A stretch of 64,000 bases of DNA from Nannobrachium achirus (lineage: Eukaryota > Chordata > Actinopteri > Myctophiformes > Myctophidae). The stretch covers positions 2,720,254-2,784,253 of the forward strand of contig OY997644.1 in assembly GCA_963921795.1 (NCBI GenBank), read 5' to 3'. This document shows positions 39,341 through 51,300 of this stretch, piece by piece; within the stretch, counting starts at the first letter, position 1; each line of letters begins with the position of its first letter. The notes below the pieces were generated by a model. That model saw only the letters and a list, made by a program, of their open reading frames with translations. It searched no databases and had not been told where the DNA came from. Made by a program: the position numbers and the translations under genes.

Positions 39341-42300
39341 ATGCAAAGACCAGGGTAACTTTTATCTTTTCAACTAAACTCCCGTATAACGTATCAAGTA
39401 AATTATAAATATATGTATTTACGTGTGTGAACAGTTGGGAGCTAGCTGTTGCTATCTGCTAACGTACACTGACTGTCGAACTAGGTTAGGTTAGCCGTTA
39501 GCTCGCTGGCTATCAAGGGCAGGCTAGTGATAACAAACTAGTGGCTGTTTGTGGTTAAAGGACAGTACGATAGTCGTTGGAAATGATATCACGAAAATGA
39601 AGAACTGAACTTTTAAGCTTTGTTTTCAAAACCCGTGGCCAAAGACCGAAACAAAAGGCAGCCGATGTGTCTTCTATTCCGGTTGTTCCGGTTAACCGTT
39701 AACATTGGCTGGCTACTGTACTGGCAGACACTGGCCTTGGGTCAGGAGTCAAGACTGACGACTATCATTAAGGCCCTGTCCAGACGACAACGTATTTTTA
39801 ATCCCCGGGGAGGTAAAGCCACGAACGCCCATGGGTGTCCACATGCAGACGCATGCAAACGGAGGACTAGACGAATAGTTTCCAAAACTCCGGCTGCAGT
39901 GCATTTTTGTTACCCGGGCGTATTTATTTTGCCTTGTGGACACCGTAAACGGAGAAGTTCTTTGCTTGCATGCTTACGTCACCTTGTGCTTCTCGCCTCC
40001 TCCTCCTTGCTATGAGAAAAACCCATGGTTGTCTCTGTAGAATATCCATATTTATGAGCGCATTCACGACATGTGATCATTAGAGCTCAGCTGTCTTGTT
40101 TAGGGATGGAGCCCTATTTAGCCTAATGAATGATTTTAATTATATTTGTTACTCTTGTCAAATGTCATCTTCATAAATGGTGGTCAGCCACGATCTCACA
40201 GTCTCAAAAGATACCAGTTATGTTCTGAATTTGTAGCTTTCCACCGGCTCAATAAGCCGGATCGATAAGGTGCTCATTATCAATAACGAGATACAGCCCT
40301 AGTCTTGTTAACGGAGCATATCTGACGCGACGCGCTTGCCTCTTCTCTTTGTCAAAGTTTGGATATCAAATGCCAATATCAAATGATTTCAAGCATAATG
40401 GAGACATACGAGTCAAGACTGACGACTATCATTAATATTATGTATTTTATTGAGTCTGACTGTCTTACCCATGTCATAGATATGCATTTTTGTATCAAAT
40501 CGATACAATGCATTATGATTGTCTTGATCCAAGGCTAGGCAGACACCTTCTCCGCGGTGGAATGTCTGGTAGGACATTCCACCTGGTTTGCATCACCATT
40601 GTTGATGCAAGGTTAGGTTACACACCGTCCAAGATCCATGGTGTGTGTCTCTAAACTAAAGCCTGTGTCTTTTACTCTTTACAGAAAGGGTAAAACTCCC
40701 CGGAGACATGGGCAAAAGAAAACGTCCAACACAGAGAAAGATCCAGTTGGAGTAAGTTACAAGACCGCTGCTCTTGTCTTTCTTGGCTGTCTGGTCAAAT
40801 GAAAAATAAGGGGTCTGGAATTGTATTCAAAATGCAGTGGTGTAAAGTAACTAGTACATTTAGTAAAGTACTGTATTTAAGTTCCATTTTGTTATTTACC
40901 ATTTTCAGTACTTTTACTTCGGGTCCATGCTCAAGCTCCCTCAGCCCTATGTTCCCTCAGCCCTATGTTCCCTCAGCCTTATGTTCCCTCAGCCCTATGT
41001 TCCCTCAGCCCAAAATAGGACCCTATGTTCCCTCAGCCCTATGTTCCCTCAGACCAAAAATCTCAGTCCCCCATGGCATTGTTTCTGACGTCTCATTGTT
41101 CTGACGCCCCATTCGTCCGATGCTGGTGAATGCTAACCTGGTGAATGCTAACCTGCCGACGCTGTTGAATGCTAACCTGGCGAATACTAACCTGGTGAAT
41201 GCTGACCTGCCAATGCTGGTGAATGCTAACCCGTGAATGCTGACCTGCCGACACTGGTGAATGCTAACCTTTTGAATGCTAACCTTGTGAATGCTGACCT
41301 GCCGATGCTGGTGAATGCTAACCTGGTGAATGTTAACCTGAAGAATGCTAACCTGATGACACTGGTGAATGCTAACCTGGTTAATGTTAACCTGGTGAAT
41401 GATAACCCTAACGAAAGAAGGCTAATAGCGACCGTCAGGTCGCAGTTACTATCAAAACCTCCACTGGCTATCTGTTAGTCCGTCAGTCAGTCAGTCTGTC
41501 CGTCACACGTCACGTCACACTTTTGCCCTACTCATATCTCCGCCATCGTTGCCCCTATCCATGCCAAACTTTGCACACACACTCCTTGGCAGCCAAACCA
41601 CAACCTCCACCCCTGAGCTCCAGGGACCCCCAGGGACCCCCTGCCGCCGCCTGCCAAAAAGTAAAAAAAATGACCAAATAACCACCCCAACGGGGCTGCT
41701 CACGGGGAATTCCCGGGGACCACCAACTCCTTGTGCTACAGAACGGATGCAAAAGTGGTTGCAAAAGTGGTTCCTAGTGGAGGACCCCCGCCACTGCAGC
41801 GCACATAAAATGCCGTAACACGGCCTACGAGCGACCGGGACCCGCGTGTCTGCACACTCCTTGACTGCCAAACCACTACCTCCACCCCTCAATTCTCACA
41901 TGGCCCTCTTCTAGCGCCACCATGAGGCCGATTCTTGCAAAACACATTTTTGGACACTGCTCCTACAATTTTTTTCCCAAAATCACACAAATCGGTACAC
42001 AGTATGTCTACACTCATGTCATCAACATGGATCTGTCCCATATAGCGCCTCCATCAGGCCAATTTCTTTTTAAATACATTTTTGGACACTGCTCCTACAA
42101 ATTTTGCCCTAAAAATCACACAAATCGGTACACACTTGCTCTACGCTCATGTCATCAACATGGATCTGTCCCATTTAGCGTCACCTTCAGGCCGATTTTT
42201 AATAACACATTTTTGGACACTACTCCCACAGATTTTGCCCTAAAATCAGGCAAATCGGTACACAGTGGCCCTCATTTATCAACGTGGTGCAGATCAAAAT

Positions 42301-45300
42301 TTGGGTGTACACCGAAATTTAGGCAAGTCTCGGCATTTATCATTTCAACTTGACTTTGACTTTGGTCTAGGGTAGGATCAAATCTCACGTCAAGTCCTGA
42401 GGTGGTGTAGGAATCATCCTACACCACTTTGTTCCATTTTAGACGTGCGGAGCAGCATTGTCTAATTATCTGACAGGCAATGGACACATGTATCCACTCG
42501 AAAATGTATATCCAACACAATAAATAATCCTGTGAAAATATAACATTTTATAAAAGCATATAGCCTATAGCTGGCTACATCATGGACATTCATGCCGATT
42601 TTATTTCCAAGTTACAATGAAAAGCATTAAGCAATTTAATTTAATTGAATATGGAAGAAATCTACTGTTAATTGCTTTAACAGTCTAAATCTTAAGGTTG
42701 GAGATCTGGCTCAGAACAAGCACATATACGAATGCCATGCGAGAGCATTTTCGGGACCAGCGCAGCGCCGCTGTGAGTCGTGAGTCCTTTTAAATATGGA
42801 TAAAATAAACCCACCGGGGAGAAGACCAGCCCGCGCAGGAACGGTACATGATCGCTAGTTCAAGCACTCAAACGCGCATTGCGCTCGTCGCCGAAATTGG
42901 GTTAAATTAATATCCAAAACGTAACCGCGGGGTCTCTCAATTTATACAGTAGCTACTGTACACTATGCTGGAGTTAATGATGAAACCCGACGTGGCGAGC
43001 CGTGAGATCATGGCCATGGGGAATTATGATTGCTTGTAACCAAATGAACGCGCTCTGTCTGCGCACGCACGGCACGGGTAGGCTATCGTTTAAATTAATA
43101 TCCAAAAGTATTCATGGCAGTGACTTGTGTCATTCATGTCGGCTGCAGTGCTATAGCCTCCTTGTCAAAGATTGTACCGTTGGTTAATCCCACGTTTCCA
43201 CTGTCAAAGACTGCTGTGTAAACCAAAATGCTGCTGTTCCAAGTAGCCTAGTTGCGTGTGTAGGTGTGTGCGTGCGTGCGTGCATGTGTGCGTGGTCTGT
43301 GTGGGACGCGGACATGGGAGTAAACACTCTTCTATTGGCTTTCCTTTCGTTGTTAGGTCGTATTCGGGTTGTTCTGGTCGTAAAATCGGGGCGTTTCGAG
43401 AATAATTAAGGGCGTGTTATTTAAATTTCAGCCTGCGCATTTATCAACGCTGGGATCAAATGTACGCCAGGTGTGTCTGTTTAGGAAGCATTGATAAATG
43501 CCGTGCACACGTTGCCCTACGCAAAATTTGGTGAAAAAAATAGACCATTTTTTACACTCCATTGATAAATGAGGGCCAGTATGTCTACACTCATGTCATC
43601 GACATGGATCTGTCCCATATAGTGCCACCATCAGGCCGATTTTTTCAAACACAGTTTTGGACACTGCTCCTACAGATTTTGCCCTCAAATCACGCAAATC
43701 GGTACACACTATGTCTACACTCATCTCATCAACATGCATCTGTCCCATATAGCGCCACCATCAGGCCGATTTTTTCAAACACATTTTTGGACACTGCTCC
43801 TACACATTTTGGCCTAAAATCACGCTGCGACCTGACTGTCGCTTATCTCCCGATTAGAGAGTCTTACTGGTTATTAAGGCCATATCTGTGAATGCATGGG
43901 TAACAGAGATCTCCATATATGGGTAACTGGTCCGATATATATTAATAAAGGATAACATAAATTAAAAGTTCACATATGGGTATTCCCAGATGATGCCCTG
44001 TTAGGGGAACCACACCAACAGAATCCATATATGGCCAAGACTGGTGGCCAAGACAGATGGCGCGACCTTGCCCAGTAAGACGCCCTTAATGGGACATCGG
44101 AACAATGAGATGTCGGACCAATGCCATGGCACCGTCTATTTTGGGCTGAGGGAACATAGGGTCTATTTTTGGGTTGAGGGAACATAGGGCTGAGGGAACA
44201 TAGGGTCTATTTTTGGGTTGAGGGAACATAGGGCTGAGGGAACATAGGGTCTATTTTGGAATTGAGGGAACATAGGGCTGGGGGAAACATAGGGTTGAGG
44301 GAACATAAGGTATAATAAATTGTTGGGGAGTGAGGGAACATAGGGCTGAGGGAACATAGGGCTGAGGGAGCTTGAGCATGACCCCTTTACTTCTACTCCA
44401 CTATATCTTGGTGGCAAATATTGTACATTTTTCCTGCTCTATTATTTGAGAACTTTTGTTACTTTAGATTTTGATTATTATTACAAAACATACAGTAACC
44501 ACTACATCCCTATAAGCCTATACATTCAGCCATTTGAAAATGACCACTCTACAAGCTCACCACAATGTGTCGCACTATGCACTTATAGATCTGCTTTTTT
44601 AAATTTTAAAACTTGTGAAATGGGACATTCTGCCTATTGAGTAGTCTACTTTCTACTTGTGATATTTTAAGTACATTTCGATACCAATACTTTAACACAC
44701 AAATTTTACATTGCAGTATTGATACTTTTACTTATGTAAAAAAAGTCCTTTTCTGCCAGTGTCAAAATAATAATGTTTTCTCTGTGTGTAGGTGTACTGC
44801 CGTATCCGTCCTCTGGGCGCAGAAGATGTGGAGTGTTGTATTGAAATGATCAGCAGCAGCACAATTCAGCTGCATCCTCCTGATGGCGTCAAATCAAACA
44901 GGAACGGGGAATTTAAAGAAGTAAGAAGGCCGTATATAGCAATACTTTGTTTTTAAATTTTTGATTGAAAGATAATAAGAATGATAAAATCGAAACATTT
45001 TAAAAACATGTAATACAGGTAACATGATCTAGTGTCCGTGCATATTTGGCAACAGCTTTCACGTGCATGTTCTTCCCTTTCTGTTTGTCAGACGCAGTAC
45101 TCATTCAAAAAAGTATTTGGCATCAAAACGACTCAAATGGAGTTGTTTGAAGATGTATCCATGCCACTGGTTGAGGATCTCATCCGTGGTAAAAATGGTA
45201 AGTGAGCAAAAAGGATAACTGCCGTGTGTTGTGTTCATAAGCATTTTGAAGATATTACTTCTGATGAGTTTCCAGGATCACAATACTGAATTGGGATATT

Positions 45301-48300
45301 GCTTGTTGCTACGCACAGGTCTGCTGTTCACTTATGGCGTGACGGGCAGCGGGAAGACCTTCACTATGACCGGGTACCCTGGGGAAGGTGGACTACTCCC
45401 TCGTGTCCTAGACATGCTGTTCAACAGCATTGGTACCTTGCAGGCCAAGAGATTTGTAAGGATTCAATTGTACTTTCTGTTGCTCTCAACTACTAGTAGT
45501 GAAGAAGAGATGACACTGGAGCAGGTTGGACAGTTGAAGCCTTTTTTTATTTGGGTGCATGTACAAAAAAGTGACCGCTTGGTCATTCTTTTTGTGCCAG
45601 CACCTAAATAGGCTGAGCTGTCCGTGCTGCTCCAGTCAGGGTTCCCACGGTCATGAAATTCCTGGAAATATTTTGAAATTAGAAAAATATTTTTCCAGTA
45701 CTGGAAAAGTTTTGGAATTGATCAAGGGTCCTGTCCTGGAAAAAATAACTATACATTGTCTTTCGTTATTGATTTTGTTAATACTGAAATGACAAATTAA
45801 ACTTTGGCCAAATTGTCAAATATTAGAGGCAGAAATTGTGAAAATAGCAGATCTACATGCTCACAACGCCTCGCAACGCGAGGCGTTGTGAGCATGTAGA
45901 TCGGCTATTTTCACAATAAAACCGTGTTATACAAAATTCCTCAACTTCAAATATGATTATTTCGGGGGTCACGGCCTGAAAAGGTTGAGAACCACTGGCA
46001 TACCCTACCTGTCTTTGGGCATTGCGCATAGGAGTAAGCGACTCATTATTGAGCTGAATTATTGTTATATAGTCCTGGAAATCGGGTTAAATATTCTGGA
46101 AAAGTTTTGGAAATTAATTGGTAAAGATGTGTGGGAACCCTGTCCAGTGTCAATCTCTTCTGCAACCGGACTAGCTGTATTAGGCTGAGGTGCGCCGGTA
46201 GAATCCCTTTGTGCACTTAGTGACGTTGATTGATTGTCCCCTCCCCTGTCAGGTGTTCAAGCCCGACGACAAAAACGGGATGGAGATCCAGAATCACGTC
46301 GATGCCCTCCTGGACAGGCAAAAGAGGGAGAGTCAACCACTGCCGCCCAAAACGCCAGCCTCAAGGTAAGCTACAGTTCAGCTTTAGACAGGATAGCGTA
46401 AGGAGAGAAGTCGCTGAGGGCAGAGAGGCGGAAAGACATGCAGCACCAATCAAACCGGGCCTCATTCATCAAGCTTGCCCAGACCATAAAGACGGTCGTA
46501 CGCAGAGACAACTGCAGTTTTCTGCATTTTTATGGCGTCACTCTGAATTGAGCATACAGCACTCTCAAATCTCTCACGTCAGTTCTCCAGGATGTGTGGT
46601 GTAGGCAAATCTTTTTCATCTTAGACATGAGTCGTATGCCTAAAAATATTTACAAGCAATTAAAATCGAGCGACAACAGCATAGAGTAATTTCAATTTTA
46701 TAAGGTGCTTAAGCATTCGCCCATTTAAAACGAGTGCTGTAACAGTCATTCAGATCTGGACAATTGCAGACCTGGCATGTAGCTGTATGTGTGACGTATA
46801 TATATTTGGTTCTGTGTTTCAGACAAAAGGCTGACCCAGAGTTTGCAGACATGATAAGCCCAGACGATGCGTGCAAATCCTCAAATGTGGACGAGGATAG
46901 CTGTTATGGCGTGTTCGTGTCGTACATTGAGATCTACAACAACTACATCTATGACCTCCTGGAAGAAACACCATATGACCCCATCAGACCAAAGTAAGCA
47001 CTGTTGTTTGGCATGTGTTGTGTTTTTCAAACACAAATTATGGCTTATAATTGTTCATTATTGCAGATACGCAAGAGTCCTAAGTTCAGCTCTTGTGCAC
47101 ATAATATAAGCTGACATACTTCATTGTGATGAATCCATATACCAGGGGTTCCCAAACTATTTTGTCTCAGGGCACCCCATAAATATATTTTTTTATCCGA
47201 GGCACCCCTACATTATATTTTTTAATCCGAGGCACCCCTATATTATAATTTTCACCCCCAGCACCTTGTATTTATAGCATATCATCATTGTCGGGTGGAA
47301 ACCTTATGTCCAAAACCGTCACACAACGCCTCGCGATGCGAGGCATTGTGTGCTTGTAGATCGGCTGTTTTCACTAGTTTTGTGTGACAGTCTTGTATGA
47401 TGAAGCAGGGCTTTACTTTACCAAAAGACGTACACATTTGAAACTTGGAGATACGAGGTTTCTGTCCGACAGTGATGATATTTTAGTGATTATGTTGCGA
47501 GGAAAACGTTGAGATAATAGACATTTTGGTTAGAAGTGACTGAAAATAACTTTACTAAAAATGATACTAAATATTTTTTCAAGTGTCGGCACCCTTGGAC
47601 TGCCGTCACGGCACCCCACCCACTTTGAAAACCCCTACGACGATCTTTCACACGAAAGCCTCACACAAGGGGTAGATGGATGTTTTGCTGTACATTCCTG
47701 GCATCATGGCACGCGGTTTAGCTAAATTCTGACATAATATTGCCCAGTGGCTGAATGTACAAATCCTGTTTTCAAACGGTTCTCAAATATTAAAGATTTC
47801 ACCCGATTGCTCAATTTCCCACCCCTTTTGAGAGTTGGTTTAAAGTTCTTTTCAATAGCATTTTTGTGTTGAAAAATCCTATTTTTACTAGGAGGCTCTG
47901 TGGAGGGACACCTGTAAGGAACCCTGAGTTCACGTATGTCACCAGTGAATACATTATGTATCCTAAACTCGCCACAAAAAGTTCGGAAATCTAACTTTGG
48001 TCGATTATATCTCCCCTTTAATAAACACAAATGGTATTGTGTTTTATATCATTTTTATCGTTGATTTGTCACCTTTACAACAAAGTACAGCTTGTAAGCA
48101 TCGGGCATTCGAGGCATGAGCTACACAGCCAAACGTGTGGGTAGCGCCGACCAGAACTTTGCCAAAATGGCTTGCAATATACTGTTCTGCTGGCATTTAC
48201 TCTCGTTTTGGGCTTCCCTGACACTGGGCTTAACATTAACAAAGTGTAAAAATGGCCAATATGTGTTGTTTTTTCTTTTCATTATTACTGTTGGAGAGTG

Positions 48301-51300
48301 CAATCATTCAATGCCCCAAGTAACACAGGTGAACACCAAAAGAACAGTATTGCAGGCCTGCCAGGCCATTTTGACCATTTTTGGAGGGGCGCTACCCACA
48401 CGTTTGGCTGTGTTGCTCATTCCATGAATGCCCGATCCTTACAAGCCATACCTCGTTGTAAAGGTGACAAATCAACGATAACAATGATATCAAAGACAAT
48501 ACCATTTGGCATACTTAAAGGGGGGATATAATGGACCGAATGTTGGCAAATTTTTTGGTCGGTGCTACCCACACGCTTGGCTGTGTAGCTCATGCCTCGA
48601 ATGCCTGATGCTTACAAGCTGTACCTCGTTGTAAAGGTGACAAATCAACGATAAAAATGTTATAAAACACAATACCATTTGGGTTTATTAAAGGGGAGAT
48701 ATAATCGACCAAAGTTAGATTTCCGAACTTTTTGTGGCGAGTGTAGTTGTAACTTGACTGTAGCTGACATCTCACTACTTGCTCTAATCGACTGTCTTCC
48801 ACGCTCCCCTATTCCTTTCATCCAACATCCTGTATGTGTTGCATAAATGAAGTAGCTTGATTAGCCCTTTGCTTATACTCTTCATAGATTAGACAAGCTA
48901 TTGTTCATGGCTGTTTGGATTGGAGACATGTATAGGCTTCCTTGAATGGCTCAAGTTTATGTGCAGTATCGGTGGAGGTTTTCAGTATGCATGTGTCTAT
49001 ACCAAATTGCTGACTGTTACTACAGCTATTCCTTTTTGTAACTTTGAGATTAGCTAACTTTAACCCATTAAAACCAGGAAAACGATAGTCATTTTGGCAT
49101 GGACTATTCAAAATGGCAGATATTCAAAATAGCAGATATACAAGCTTGAACATTTACAAATAAAAAAAAACGGTTGAGGACTACTGAATTATAAGGCATT
49201 TGTAGAATCGGCCTCATGTCTTAACTCATTGAGTGCCAATCCCGAACTAGTTCGGCTTTATTATCGCATCCCAGAGTGCCGATCCCGAACTAGTTCGGCT
49301 TTTTAATTAAAAAAAAATATATATATATATATATTTTTTTTTTTTCAAAGAATTTTTTTTTGTCCTCTGTTTACAGAGGACGATATTTGCAGATATTTGC
49401 TGATATTTACCATCCACTCCAATGCAATCCAGGATCTTTAGAGCTCATTTTCTCTGTTTCTTCTCCCATTCATTAGGTGTGCAATAGGGCTGTAATCTAG
49501 CCCTGTTTTAGGGATTCGAACTAAGGGGGGATTTTCCGAACGGACCATCAAACCTTCGATGGTTCGTTTGGTTCACCGAACCATCGAACGTACTGTACCT
49601 TTAACCAGCTAAAACAGTGTAGGAAATGTGTTAAATGCGCTGTTTTAACCATTGAAAACGTGTGGATGCGTGGCCGCATTAACACGTAGGCTAACACTTG
49701 GAAAATCCAACCCAATCGGAGAAAATGTTGCGCAGTTTGTTGACGAACAGGCTCAATGTATAGCGGAGTTGCACGGATGATGATTAGACTTGGTGATTGC
49801 GTCGGAGCGCGTTGCTTTCGGGCTGAACTGGTCACGATGTAACAACCCCAGAAATCGCATTATAGATCCTTTTGGGGGTTGCAATTAAATCCATCTTTGC
49901 TCATGCTTAGGAGAAAGGCTGTTTAATATTTGGGTGCGTGGGTGGGTGTTCGCTGTTCAGAGCACACACAAGTCTCTCTCTGCCCAGCTCAGAGTGCTGC
50001 CTCTCTCACTCTACTGTCTGTCATCAAGCGTGTGTCAGCGAGGCTGGTTCGCAGGAGCGGAATTGGAATTGGAGCGGAGGACGGTCCTTGATCGCTCCAA
50101 GCTGTTCTGGTGCATTTTATAACTACGGTCACCATTAACTGTTAGTGTTTACCGGTAGGCCGCCTAACTTATTTAGTATTTGGCTATCTCTACTACTGTG
50201 ATATTCTGAATAGGCCTATCACATTCTGATAATTATTTTTCGTGTAAAAAAAAAAGAAGAAAAAAAAAGAAAAAAACCTGAACCCATTAATTTCGAACTT
50301 CGAACGAACGTTCGAATCCCCAAAGGTTCGCTTGCAGCCCTAGTGTGCAAGGTTTAATCATGGCTAAGTTGACGAAAATCTAAAATGCTTGGTAGCCAAT
50401 AGCTAACTTCAAGCTAACTTCATCCTCTTTCTGTACATGCACAAAGGAAAGTGTTCTGGCAAGTCATGGCTCCAGGGCTTGGGCATGCATTACCAGCATA
50501 TCTCCATTATTCTCTGGTCACTGGGCACCCTCTAGTGGTGATAGGCTGGCATTAAATGAGTTTTAATGGGTTAAACATTATCATGACGTGTGAAATTTCT
50601 CTCAGCAAAGACACATTGTTGTCTACTGTTGTGTGCCTGTTCTAAAGCATATTAATAACGGTTTTCAGAGTGCCCCAGTCCAAAATTCTGCGTGAAGATC
50701 AGAGTCACAACATGTATGTGGCCGGCTGCACAGAGGTTGAGGTGAAGTCCACAGAAGAGGCTTTTGAAGTCTTCTGGAAGGGTGAGTCTCTATAACTAGT
50801 TGGCTAAATGTCGGGCAGAAACCTTGTTATCTCCAAGTTTCAAATGTGTACGTTTTTCACAAGGTAAAGCCCTGCTTCATCATACAAGGCCGTCGCACAA
50901 AGGTAGTGAAAACAGCAGATCTACAAGCACACAACGCCTCGCACCGCGAGGCGTTGTGTGCTTGTAGATCGGCTGTTTTCACTAGTTTAAATCATTTTTA
51001 AAATGATAAATGCAAAACGAACAGTTTTGGACATACAAGGTTTTCACCCGACAACGACGATATGTTAGTCATACAGGGCCATTACACTAAAAAATGCTCA
51101 CGGCATATTGTTTTCCCAGGTCAAAAGAAAAGAAGAATAGCCAATACTCAGCTGAACCGTGAGTCCAGTCGCTCCCACAGTGTCTTCACAGTGAAACTGG
51201 CACAGGCTCCGCTTGATGCTGACGGGGATCACATTCTCCAGGTGAACACACTTAGTAGGCAATCCCATTTAGCAACACGTTGAACAACACTTTGTTGCAC

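Larger units (their letters stand above)
40921..44385. mobile_element. 3.46-kb element with minisatellite-bearing inverted ends
   Basis: Left end GGGTCCATGCTCAAGCTCCC and right end GGGAGCTTGAGCATGACCCC are inverted, flanked by TTTACTTC (40913-40920 and 44386-44393). Just inside each end is an array of the 16-bp unit CCTCAGCCCTATGTTC (40936-41053, and inverted at 44135-44370). It interrupts an older GTGGAAAAAGTACT-type element and contains a further nested insertion. No transposase recognised. Confidence 0.8.

Noticed and set aside
39620-40015. 131-aa open frame in kif23 intron 1
   Set aside because: Overlaps a MITE-like start (AGGCCCTGTCCAGACG) and has no protein similarity I recognise.
41515-41892. 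Overlapping 69-125-aa frames on both strands
   Set aside because: Lies in dispersed repeat sequence inside the 3.46-kb element. No recognisable domain.
46230-46604. 124-aa open frame overlapping kif23 exon 6
   Set aside because: It is in a different frame from the kinesin reading (GTG TTC AAG at 46253) and has no recognisable similarity.
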